Origin: Sphingomonas abaci
Lineage (GTDB): Bacteria; Pseudomonadota; Alphaproteobacteria; Sphingomonadales; Sphingomonadaceae
Reading direction: 5' to 3'
Length of the DNA: 47,507 nucleotides
Assembly (NCBI RefSeq): GCF_014199625.1
Contig: NZ_JACHNY010000014.1
Span: forward strand, 1-47,507
Made by a program: the position numbers and the translations under genes. The notes under the pieces are model-generated. The model ran no database searches, was not told where the DNA came from, and saw only the letters and a program-made list of their open reading frames with translations. Position 1 is the stretch's first letter. Every line of letters starts with the position of its first letter. Positions 40,880 to 47,507 of this stretch are shown here, piece after piece.

Positions 40880-41316
40880 CCCTGGCCGTCGGTGAGCGCC
40901 TTCACCACCGCGGCATCGAATTGGGAGGTCTGATCGGGTCGCAGCAACCGTCGCATGGCGAAGATATGCGCGAGCGTCGCCTTTTGCAGCTCGCCCATCG
41001 CCGCATGGCTCTGGTCCACCGCGGCTGCGACCTTGGGGCCGTTGCCGTGTTCGGTTTCGATCGCTTCGGCGAGCCGGGTGTTGGCAGCACGCATCTCCAG
41101 TTCGAGCGCACGACGCTGCATCGCGAAGCGATCTTCCAGCACCTTCAGCCGTGCCTGCTGGCCGGCATCCAGCGTCAGCTTGTGGTGCAACACGTCATGC
41201 AATGCTGCGCCCGGCTGCTGGGGCTGCGGCAACAGCGCCCGCCCGACGAACACGCCTCCGATCGCGGCCAGAAAGGCGAGCACGATACCGAGAATGATGC
41301 GGGTCATCGAGCTCAT
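40876..41316 (-). CDS. cnrX: CnrX-like periplasmic metal sensor
   Basis: 146 residues. An N-terminal membrane anchor (IILGIVLAFLAAIGGVFVG) and a helical periplasmic hooked-hairpin domain, with LHDVLHHKLTLDAGQQARLKV and many His/Glu (ETEHGNGPK). This matches CnrX/ZraP-type sensors, in which His and Glu ligands detect Ni, Co or Cu and signal to the anti-sigma. Overlaps both neighbours by 4 bases. Confidence 0.8.
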   Translation of the reverse strand: MSSMTRIILGIVLAFLAAIGGVFVGRALLPQPQQPGAALHDVLHHKLTLDAGQQARLKVLEDRFAMQRRALELEMRAANTRLAEAIETEHGNGPKVAAAVDQSHAAMGELQKATLAHIFAMRRLLRPDQTSQFDAAVVKALTDGQG

Positions 41317-41594
41317 TGCTCACCCAGGAGCAAGGAGGAAGGCGCAAGCGGCGACGCTCCGCCAAGCGGGGCCAGGGGAACGGTCGGGCGGGCAGCGGCG
41401 GGCAGCTCGGCTCCCACGATGCCGATTGCGAGCGCCGCTGCCGTCACCACGCCAAGGCCGATGCCGGTCTGCCGCACGACGGGCCGCGAGCCGATCCGTG
41501 CAAATACCTGGGCCTCGATGCCATCCAGCTCAGCCGGGGCAGGTGTGCCTGCCAGCCTCGCCAATGCTCTGTCCAATTCGTCCATGCTTTCCAC
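41313..41594 (-). CDS. cnrY: CnrY-like anti-sigma factor
   Basis: 93 residues: a short cytosolic N-terminus (MDELDRALARLAG), one membrane helix (IGLGVVTAAALAIGIVGAEL) and a periplasmic tail. The layout and position (first in a Y-X-H operon) match CnrY/NccY, which hold the sigma factor at the membrane until the sensor binds metal. The sequence alone is too short to prove homology; gene order is the main evidence. Confidence 0.65.
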   Translation of the reverse strand: MESMDELDRALARLAGTPAPAELDGIEAQVFARIGSRPVVRQTGIGLGVVTAAALAIGIVGAELPAAARPTVPLAPLGGASPLAPSSLLLGEQ

Positions 41595-41704
41595 TCCGCC
41601 CCATTAGCATTTCATACGCAGGATTGCCCGACATCCCTCATCGGGCGGGTGAGGGGTGCGCGACCGCGGCGCGTAGATAGGGCACGAACCCACGGAGTAA
41701 CCCC
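41595..41704. promoter_or_regulatory. Divergent control region between cnrYXH-like and copC
   Basis: 110 bases separating divergent operons, with a 6-base inverted repeat GCCCGA (41626-41631) / TCGGGC (41641-41646). Autoregulation by the ECF sigma is expected on at least one side; the -35/-10 boxes could not be assigned with confidence. Confidence 0.4.
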
Positions 41705-42076
41705 ATGCGTCGCATCTTCCTTCCTACTGCCATTGCCCTTCTCGGCGTCGCCGGCGCAGCGCAGGCTCATCCAAAGCTGATGACAGCCTCGCCGGCCGCG
41801 AACGCGACCGTCGCCAAGCCGGCCCGTGTCGAACTGCGTTTCAGCGAAAAGCTGATGCCGAAGTTTTCCGGCGCAGATCTCATGATGATCGGACATAGCG
41901 GGGCGTCGCATGCGCCGATGAAGGTCACGGCGACGGCAGCCGTTGCCGGTGACGGCAACACGCTTGTCCTGACGCCCAAGGCGCCGCTCGCCCTGGGCCG
42001 CTACACGGTCACATGGCATGTCGTGTCGAGGGACACGCACCGCGTCGCAGGCAACTACGCCTTCGCGGTAAAGTGA
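41705..42076 (+). CDS. copC: CopC, periplasmic copper chaperone
   Basis: 123 residues. A signal peptide cleaved before His (AAQA-HPKLM) gives the N-terminal His of the Cu(II) site. Further family sequence includes ELRFSEKLMPKF and WHVVSRDTHRVAGNYAF with Asp and His ligands. Carries copper in the periplasm, in partnership with CopD encoded next to it. Confidence 0.92.
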   Translation: MRRIFLPTAIALLGVAGAAQAHPKLMTASPAANATVAKPARVELRFSEKLMPKFSGADLMMIGHSGASHAPMKVTATAAVAGDGNTLVLTPKAPLALGRYTVTWHVVSRDTHRVAGNYAFAVK

Positions 42077-42077
42077 G

Positions 42078-43007
42078 GTGGAAACCGACTGGCCGGTGAT
42101 CGCTGCCCGCTTCGCGCTCTATCTGGCGCTGGGCGGACTGTTCGGCCTGTCGGCATTCGGCCTCTACGGCCTCAAGGCAGGCGAGCGCGCCAGTGCGTTC
42201 GCGTTGCGCCTCTGGCTCGTCGGGCTCGGGCTGCTAGGCCTTCTGCTCTCCGCCATCGCACTCGCGCTACTCGCCGCGGCGATGGCAGGCACGCCGCTCT
42301 GGCCGATCGATCGCGAGGCGATCGGGATGCTGCTGTCAGGGTCGACCATAGGCACGGCATGGAAAGCACGCGTGATCGCGCTGATTGTGGCGTCGGTCGC
42401 CGCCTTGATGGCGGCCGGACGTACGCCCCTCCTTGGCGTCGTGGTGATCGCCAGCGCTATCGCGGTCGCGACGCTCGCCTGGACCGGGCATGGTGCAATG
42501 GACGAGGGCGCGAAAGGCTGGACGCACCTCCTTGCCGACATCCTCCACCTGCTCGCAGCCGGCGCATGGGTCGGGGCACTGCTTGGCCTTATCCTGCTTG
42601 TAGCTCGTCCTGACCGCCGGGCCGATACGGCTCATCTGACGCTTACGCATCGCGCACTGCACGGGTTCGGCCTGATCGGTACGATCGTGGTCGGCACCCT
42701 TATCGTTACCGGCCTCGTCAATACATGGCTGCTAGTCGGCTTAGGCAACCTTCCGAAGCTCGCCGCGTCCCTTTACGGCCAGCTTCTGCTTGCCAAGCTC
42801 GTCCTGTTCGGCGCGATGCTGGTGCTGGCATCGCTCAATCGCTACCGTCTGACGCCCGCATTGAAGCACGCGATGCCGGGTGGCGATCAACGCGGCGCAC
42901 TCAGCGCCTTACGTCGCAGCCTCGGCATCGAGGCGCTCTGTGCCATTACGATCCTCGCGCTCGTCGCATGGCTCGGAACGCTCGAACCACCCATGTCGGC
43001 GATGTGA
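42078..43007 (+). CDS. copD: CopD, inner-membrane copper transport protein
   Basis: 309 residues, about eight membrane helices, with LAWTGHGAMDEGAKGWTHLL and DILHLLAAGAWVGAL, the latter holding the conserved His of the CopD family. GTG 42078 begins one base after the copC stop. CopD is thought to import copper from CopC for use or control. A hairpin follows at 43017-43032. Confidence 0.9.
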   Translation: METDWPVIAARFALYLALGGLFGLSAFGLYGLKAGERASAFALRLWLVGLGLLGLLLSAIALALLAAAMAGTPLWPIDREAIGMLLSGSTIGTAWKARVIALIVASVAALMAAGRTPLLGVVVIASAIAVATLAWTGHGAMDEGAKGWTHLLADILHLLAAGAWVGALLGLILLVARPDRRADTAHLTLTHRALHGFGLIGTIVVGTLIVTGLVNTWLLVGLGNLPKLAASLYGQLLLAKLVLFGAMLVLASLNRYRLTPALKHAMPGGDQRGALSALRRSLGIEALCAITILALVAWLGTLEPPMSAM

Positions 43008-43016
43008 AGAATGGGG

Positions 43017-43032
43017 CGGCCGATCACGGCCG
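43017..43032 (+). terminator. Hairpin after copD
   Basis: CGGCCG / CGGCCG with an ATCA loop, 10 bases past the copD stop. No T run follows. A possible end of the copCD transcript. Confidence 0.45.
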
Positions 43033-43064
43033 GGTTAGAAATTGCAAACCGCTGTGCCGCCCTC

Positions 43065-43090
43065 GGTGTCAACCGAACGGTTTTGACACC
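43065..43090 (+). repeat. Palindromic boundary repeat, right copy
   Basis: GGTGTCAACCG, two bases, CGGTTTTGACACC, in the same orientation as the copy at 33384-33411 and differing by a 2-base deletion and one substitution. The two copies bracket merR-cop-copD. The surrounding 231 bases (43008-43238) hold no gene. Confidence 0.8.
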
Positions 43091-43130
43091 TAGGCTTGAG
43101 GGCTTCGCTTTCTCACTTCTGCAATAGCCA

Positions 43131-43171
43131 CGGGTTTTGGGAAGCCGGCGGCATTCCCATTTCTCGATCCC
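43131..43171 (+). repeat. ACGGGTTTTGGGAA...TCGATCCC element, copy 1
   Basis: CGGGTTTTGGGAA at 43131-43143 followed by TCGATCCC at 43164-43171. The same two cores with exactly the same 33-base offset occur at 47229-47269, bracketing the propeller/YeiH/LysR block. Confidence 0.55.
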
Positions 43172-43238
43172 GGTGAAAATAGGCAGTTGGAACGAGCATC
43201 GGGGGACGTTTCCGATGCTCGTTTCAAACAGACATCCG

Positions 43239-44669
43239 TTACTGCTTGACCTGTCGTTGCACCACACTGCCGACAGCGTCCGGCTGACCAGACGCGATCA
43301 CGAGATAGCGGCGCGACCCTGCGGGGGCAGCCTGCGTGACGATCTGCCGCAGCGGTCCGACCGCATTGACGATCGCACCGCCGGCGGGGTTGGTCATGAA
43401 CTTGGCCAGCGGTTCGACCGGGCCGGTGCCATCGGAAATGGAAGACAGCCCCAGCACGAACGGCATCTTTGGCGGAAGGCCTGCAACGGCGGCTTGCAGG
43501 ATCTGCACCTGCCCCTGATCGAACAACGTCACCTGGCTTCGTCCGGTACCAGAGAGGACTAGCTGAACCTTTTCGCCCGCCTTGGCGAGCGGTTGAAGAC
43601 CGGCCATGCCGTCGCCTGACGGTACCGCGCCGGGGACATAGGCGACGCCTTGCGAGCCTTGCCCGATCGGGATGGTGGCGATGACCTTGTTCGTCGCGGT
43701 GTCGATCGCGGCCACCGCATCGGCATTTTCCAGACCGACATAGATGCGGCTGCCGTCGCCCGAGGGCCACAGCCCGTGCGGCAGCGCGCCGACCGGGATC
43801 GTCGCGACCTGGGCGAAATTGTCGGTGCGGAATACCTTTACGACATTCTCGGTGCCGACCGTTACATAGGCGAACTGCCCGCGTCGCGTCTTCGCAATGT
43901 TGACGTGGTTGGTGATCGCGCCCGTCGCGAAGCTCTTCAGCACTGCGAATGGAGGCTTGGCGTCGAACACCATGACCTTGCCGATGTCCTTCAGCGTCAG
44001 CCATACCTGCTTGCCATCGGGCGTTGCGGCGATGTCGGGGCAAAAGGGGCTTTCCTGCTTCACCCTGCCGACGATCTGCTTCGACGCTGTGTCGATCACC
44101 ACGGTTTCGGGCGAGAAGCTGGAGCAGACATAGCCGTACTTTCCGTCCGGCGAGAAGATCGTCATGCCGGGACCGTTGGGGACGGGAATGCGCCCTGTCT
44201 CCTTGTAGGTCGTGCCATCGAGGACAGCGATATAGTCCTCGCCGCGCACGCTGACCCAGACCTCCCGGCCATCGGGTCGAAAGAAGGCCTCGTGCGGGCT
44301 GCGGCCGACATAGGTGGTGTGCCGTACGCTGTTGGTGGCGGTGTCGATGAAGCTGACCGCATTCGATCCAATCGACACGACGGCGAGCGTCCGCCGGTCG
44401 GGTGAGAAGCCCATGCCGTGGACCAGCAACTGCCCGCGATACAGCGGGCTGAGGTTCATCGGTGTGGGATCGCCCATCTTGATGACGCCAAGCAGCCGGT
44501 TGGTCGACGGATCGATGACCGACACGGTGTTGGAAAACTGGTCCGAGGTATAGAACCGGTCGCTGGACGATACGGGCATGTCGGGCTGTGCGTTCGGCAC
44601 CTGCTGCGCGGTCGCCGCGACGGGGGCCAGCATGGTGCCGGCAAGGGCTGCGAGGATCAGCTGCTTCAC
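43239..44669 (-). CDS. YVTN-family beta-propeller protein (secreted)
   Basis: 476 residues from GTG 44669, with a signal peptide (LILAALAGTMLAPVAATA). Repeating blades such as TVSVIDPSTNRLLGVIKMG, AVSFIDTATNSV and TVVIDTASKQIVGRVKQ are YVTN/YncE-like propeller repeats. The C-terminal 110 residues form an extra domain. The GTG overlaps the stop of the DUF305 gene. The frame is open upstream to 45074 but only within that gene. The role is unknown; related proteins bind metals or redox partners. Confidence 0.8.
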   Translation of the reverse strand: MKQLILAALAGTMLAPVAATAQQVPNAQPDMPVSSSDRFYTSDQFSNTVSVIDPSTNRLLGVIKMGDPTPMNLSPLYRGQLLVHGMGFSPDRRTLAVVSIGSNAVSFIDTATNSVRHTTYVGRSPHEAFFRPDGREVWVSVRGEDYIAVLDGTTYKETGRIPVPNGPGMTIFSPDGKYGYVCSSFSPETVVIDTASKQIVGRVKQESPFCPDIAATPDGKQVWLTLKDIGKVMVFDAKPPFAVLKSFATGAITNHVNIAKTRRGQFAYVTVGTENVVKVFRTDNFAQVATIPVGALPHGLWPSGDGSRIYVGLENADAVAAIDTATNKVIATIPIGQGSQGVAYVPGAVPSGDGMAGLQPLAKAGEKVQLVLSGTGRSQVTLFDQGQVQILQAAVAGLPPKMPFVLGLSSISDGTGPVEPLAKFMTNPAGGAIVNAVGPLRQIVTQAAPAGSRRYLVIASGQPDAVGSVVQRQVKQ

Positions 44670-45034
44670 CGATGGGTTCCTTCCGGGTGATGGGACTGGG
44701 GAGCGGCGGGAGCGCCGCCCTTTTCGTTCAGGATGGCCTGCATCACGGCGATCTCCTGCCGCTGTTCGACGATGATGCCCTGCGCCAGGCGGCGCAGCCG
44801 CTCTTCCTTGCCGAAGCGGAGTTCCGCCTCGGCCATGTCGATCGCACCCTGATGGTGCGGGATCATCATCGCGGCGAAGTCGCGGTCGGGATCGCCGGTC
44901 GACGGGACCGCCATCGCCTGATGCATGCGCTGCATCGCACCGGCCATCGCGGTGGCGAAGTCGCTGGTCTGGGCCAGCGCCGCGCCGCTGAACAGAGCGG
45001 CAGCAGCGAGCGCTGTCTTGAGCGGGATTCTCAC
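44666..45034 (-). CDS. DUF305 secreted protein
   Basis: 122 residues with a signal peptide (LKTALAAAALFSGAALA). The core reads DFAAMMIPHHQGAIDMAEAEL and AQGIIVEQRQEIAVM; the tail has His (SHHPEGTH). Overlaps the beta-propeller gene by GTGA, so the two are made together. It is the fourth DUF305 protein in the window. Confidence 0.85.
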   Translation of the reverse strand: MRIPLKTALAAAALFSGAALAQTSDFATAMAGAMQRMHQAMAVPSTGDPDRDFAAMMIPHHQGAIDMAEAELRFGKEERLRRLAQGIIVEQRQEIAVMQAILNEKGGAPAAPQSHHPEGTHR

Positions 45035-45114
45035 GATATCGGCAACTCCACACGGTCGGACACGGGAGGTCCACGCATCCGGCTCAACATAAACTCATAT
45101 TTTTCGATTCGCTT

Positions 45115-45130
45115 CGGCCGCGATCGGCCG
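45115..45130 (-). terminator. Hairpin after the yeiH-like gene
   Basis: CGGCCG / CGGCCG with an ATCG loop on the minus strand, directly after the stop of the exporter gene. An A-rich stretch on that strand follows but no U run. Confidence 0.4.
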
Positions 45131-46222
45131 TCAGGCGATGTGCAATAGCGCCAGCAGAGACATGCTGATCGCGCCCAAGCCGAGCAGCGACAGCACCACG
45201 GCAGTCGTCACCTTGCCGCCCGCCTTGGCGACGGTGCGGACGTCCACGCCCAGTCCCAGCGCTGCCATCGACACCACGGTCAGCAAGGTGGCGATGCGGC
45301 CGATCGGCGGAATGGCAGCGGTCGGCACCAGCCCGAACGACCGGCAGGCGACCATTACGAGAAAGCCGACGATGAACCACGGGACCAGATGGGCGAGGTC
45401 GAACTTCTTTGGCGCTGCGGTGCCCGCCACGAACTCTTCCGCAGGCATCTGCTGCGGGGCAAGGCGTGGTGCGATCAGCGACAGGACGAGGCACACAGGC
45501 CCCAGCATCAGCACACGGACCAGCTTGACCAGCGTTCCCATCTGCACCGCCGCAGCCCCCAGCGGCGAGGCGGCCGCGATCACCTGTGGCACCGCGTACA
45601 CGGTCAGCCCGGCCAGCGCCCCGAAGGCGATGCCACTCATGCCGAGCGCGATCCCGAGCAGTGGCAGGCCGAGCACGACGATGACACCCAGCACGGCGGT
45701 GAATGCGATGGAGGCGGCGACGTCATCGCTGTCTGCCCCGATCACTGGCGCGACCGCGGCGATGGCCGAATTGCCGCAGATCGAGTTGCCGCACGCGACC
45801 AGCAGCGCCATGCGCGTTGGCAGGCCGAGCAGACGACCTATGCCGAAGCTCAGCAGGATCGCACTGGCCACCACGCCGGCAATGCCGACAAGCAGGGGTA
45901 CGCCAGCAGCCAGGATGGTGGCGGCGCTGACCGAGGCCCCGAGCAGGACGACCGCAACTTCCAATAGATATTTGGCGCTGAACGCGATGCCTTCATGCCA
46001 GCTGTCGCCGGGCGTCCACAGGCTGCGGATCGCGGTGCCGATCAGGATGGCGAGCACCAGCGCCTCCAGCCACGCCTTGCCCGCGACGGCGCGCTCGCCG
46101 GCTTCCAGCGCATAGGCGGCGCCGGTCACGGCCAGGCATAGACCGATACCCGGCAGGAGGGCGAGCAGTCGGTCGGACCGGCCGATGGCTGCAACGGTGG
46201 TGGGTCGAGCAATGGTGGTCAC
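45131..46222 (-). CDS. yeiH: YeiH-family (UPF0324) putative exporter
   Basis: 363 residues with about ten membrane helices. Conserved sequence ALLVACGNSICGNSAIAAVAPVI is the hallmark of the family; GLGVDVRTVAKAGGK lies near the end. Members are proposed to export sulfate or sulfite-like anions. GTG 46222 follows GGAAGGAA. Divergent from a LysR gene, as yeiH and yeiE are in enterobacteria. Confidence 0.88.
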   Translation of the reverse strand: MTTIARPTTVAAIGRSDRLLALLPGIGLCLAVTGAAYALEAGERAVAGKAWLEALVLAILIGTAIRSLWTPGDSWHEGIAFSAKYLLEVAVVLLGASVSAATILAAGVPLLVGIAGVVASAILLSFGIGRLLGLPTRMALLVACGNSICGNSAIAAVAPVIGADSDDVAASIAFTAVLGVIVVLGLPLLGIALGMSGIAFGALAGLTVYAVPQVIAAASPLGAAAVQMGTLVKLVRVLMLGPVCLVLSLIAPRLAPQQMPAEEFVAGTAAPKKFDLAHLVPWFIVGFLVMVACRSFGLVPTAAIPPIGRIATLLTVVSMAALGLGVDVRTVAKAGGKVTTAVVLSLLGLGAISMSLLALLHIA

Positions 46223-46331
46223 GGGGATGTTCCTTCCGCTGCATCACTTATGCCGCGATCACCGATCGTTCCAACGCATCTATATTGTTATTCCGATCGC
46301 CAAACGTGATTGATTGAGATACAGGACCGGT

Positions 46332-47204
46332 ATGACGCTGGAACAGCTTCGCATCTTCGTCGCCGTGGCCGAGCGGGAGCATATGACGGCGGCTGCCCGC
46401 GCGCTGAACGTCACTCAGTCCGCGGCTTCTTCGGCTATTGCTGCGCTGGAAGAGCGGCATGCGATCAAGCTGTTCCACCGGGTCGGGCGCGGTATCATGC
46501 TGACCGAGGCCGGACGACTGTTCCTCGCGGAAGCGCGCGGCGTTCTGGCGCAGGCGGAAACGGCTGAGACGGTGCTGCGCGATCTCGGGGGGCTGGCGCG
46601 CGGCACACTCCGGGTTGTCGCCAGCCAGACGATCGCCGCCTATTGGCTGCCGCCTTTTCTCGCGACCTTCCACGCGCGTCACCCGGCGATCGATATCGAC
46701 CTGGCGATCGGCAACAGCGAACAGGTGGCTGCCGGCGTGCATGACGGCGCGGCAGACCTGGGAATCGTCGAAGGACGGATCGATGATCCGGCGCTGGCGC
46801 ACTGGCCGGTTGGGGAAGATCGCCTACTGCTGGTAAGGGCCAAGCCGTTCGGAGATGCGGCGATCGACGCCGCCTGGCTGCGTCATGCGCGCTGGGTGCT
46901 CCGCGAACCAGGGTCCGGCACACGCTCGACCTTCGACAGCTACCTACGTCGCTTGGGCGTTGATCCCGCCAGGCTTGACGTGGCACTGACGATGCCCTCC
47001 AACGAAAGCGTTCGCACGGCTGTCGAGGCCGGGGCTGGCGTCGCTGTCCTGTCGGCACTGGTGGTCGAACCAGCCATCGCGGCAGGCACGCTGCATGTCG
47101 CCCCAATCGCGTTCGAGCCTCGCCCTTTCTTCGGGCTACGGCACAAGGAGCGCTATCGCACGAAAGCCGCGGATGCTTTGTTGGACGTGATCGCCTCGCG
47201 ATAG
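46332..47204 (+). CDS. LysR-family regulator, YeiE/CbbR-like
   Basis: 290 residues. N-terminal helix-turn-helix MTLEQLRIFVAVAEREHMTAAARALNVTQSAAS and a periplasmic-binding-type effector domain. ATG 46332 starts the standard LysR opening; the frame begins at 46314 with six extra codons. It faces the YeiH-type gene and probably controls it from the 109-base gap (46223-46331), where AT-rich sequence (CTATATTGTTATTCC) may hold its T-N11-A box. Confidence 0.9.
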   Translation: MTLEQLRIFVAVAEREHMTAAARALNVTQSAASSAIAALEERHAIKLFHRVGRGIMLTEAGRLFLAEARGVLAQAETAETVLRDLGGLARGTLRVVASQTIAAYWLPPFLATFHARHPAIDIDLAIGNSEQVAAGVHDGAADLGIVEGRIDDPALAHWPVGEDRLLLVRAKPFGDAAIDAAWLRHARWVLREPGSGTRSTFDSYLRRLGVDPARLDVALTMPSNESVRTAVEAGAGVAVLSALVVEPAIAAGTLHVAPIAFEPRPFFGLRHKERYRTKAADALLDVIASR

Positions 47205-47228
47205 GTCTTCTCGATTTTGAGGCGTTGA

Positions 47229-47269
47229 CGGGTTTTGGGAAATAGATTTGCTTTCTGATATTCGATCCC
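47229..47269 (+). repeat. ACGGGTTTTGGGAA...TCGATCCC element, copy 2
   Basis: CGGGTTTTGGGAA at 47229-47241 and TCGATCCC at 47262-47269, matching copy 1 at 43131-43171 in orientation and spacing; the 20 bases between differ. The rest of 47205-47416 holds no gene I can support. Confidence 0.55.
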
Positions 47270-47416
47270 AAATGGGAAGGCTGCGACCGTCCCGCGGGCC
47301 GTTCCAGACCGTCCGAAAACTCCGTCCTCCTGCTTCGAGGCATAAGATGCGTGCGCCATGGGGGCGCAATGAATTGCCGCGAACGGCATACGAAGGACAC
47401 TTTGTTGCAGACGCAA

Positions 47417-47507
47417 TGTTGATTTCCACTGAGAGCTGACCCGGCGAAGGCATAAATTTCCACCGAGAAGTGACCCGTGTCTCAACCTCACCCCGGCGTG
47501 CTGTCGG
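47417..47507 (+). mobile_element. Terminus of an IS21-family insertion sequence (partial)
   Basis: TGTTGATTTCCACTGAGAGC followed by TGACCC, then after a short gap ATTTCCACCGAGAAGTGACC: two direct copies of the repeat that IS21-like elements carry in their ends. The start TGTTGATTTCCA is the usual terminal sequence. No istA/istB coding sequence is inside the window, so the element would continue beyond 47507. Confidence 0.7.

Noticed and set aside
43239..45074. Extended 611-codon form of the beta-propeller protein
   Set aside because: The added part overlaps the DUF305 gene in another frame; GTG 44669 begins a signal peptide.
1..47507. CRISPR array, tRNA or rRNA genes
   Set aside because: No evenly spaced direct repeats with unique spacers and no cloverleaf or rRNA-like sequence were seen by eye.

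Overview
The window is GC-rich DNA with alphaproteobacterial character, most likely from Sphingomonas or another Sphingomonadaceae. This rests on the overall gene styles (CopA/CopB, DUF2946, DUF305 and CnrYXH-like genes) and on codon choice; no rRNA or housekeeping marker is present to prove it. It reads as an accessory region (plasmid or genomic island) built from several blocks: a defence-type block, a Zn/Co/Cd efflux block, a mixed envelope block, a copper block, and a short block running into an insertion sequence.

Block 1 (1-11.2 kb), defence and mobility. A minus-strand pair encodes a PD-(D/E)XK nuclease resembling HamA/AbpA (DUF1837-like) and a large Ski2-like helicase resembling HamB. 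The helicase is broken by a frameshift in a run of nine G. Upstream lies a VapBC-type toxin-antitoxin pair (AbrB-fold antitoxin, PIN toxin) with a clear palindromic operator. Divergently, a HEPN-like/zinc-ribbon protein overlaps a tyrosine recombinase by ATGA, and a GHKL ATPase fused to a PD-(D/E)XK nuclease follows. A minus-strand operon of one tiny protein and two membrane proteins closes the block.

Block 2 (11.3-32.5 kb), divalent-metal handling. A MerR/CadR-type regulator faces a CDF transporter across a canonical MerR-type promoter. A His-rich periplasmic protein and czcCBA (HME-RND efflux) follow. Downstream are an SRPBCC protein, two MliC-like lipoproteins, an orphan flagellar FliE, a bestrophin-like channel, a P1B-4-type metal ATPase (SPC and HEG motifs), a DedA protein, a ZIP-like transporter (plus a 5' remnant of a second copy), a DUF305 protein, CzcD, a degenerate zinc-ribbon protein, inositol-3-phosphate synthase and an MscS channel. 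A minus-strand trio (DUF2946, DsbB-like, unknown secreted protein) ends the block.

Block 3 (33.4-43.0 kb), copper. A mer-type MerR regulator faces a glutaredoxin-MauE fusion. Then come DUF411, two DUF305 proteins, PepSY, CopB and CopA on the minus strand, a CnrYXH-like ECF sigma/sensor/anti-sigma operon, and divergent copCD. Two near-identical palindromic repeats in the same orientation (33384-33411 and 43065-43090) bracket this block closely.

Block 4 (43.1-47.5 kb). A YVTN beta-propeller protein with a coupled DUF305 protein, a YeiH-type exporter and a divergent YeiE/CbbR-like LysR regulator are followed by what looks like the terminus of an IS21-family element. Motifs of the form TTTTGGGAA recur at 33.2, 43.1 and 47.2 kb, at the block junctions.
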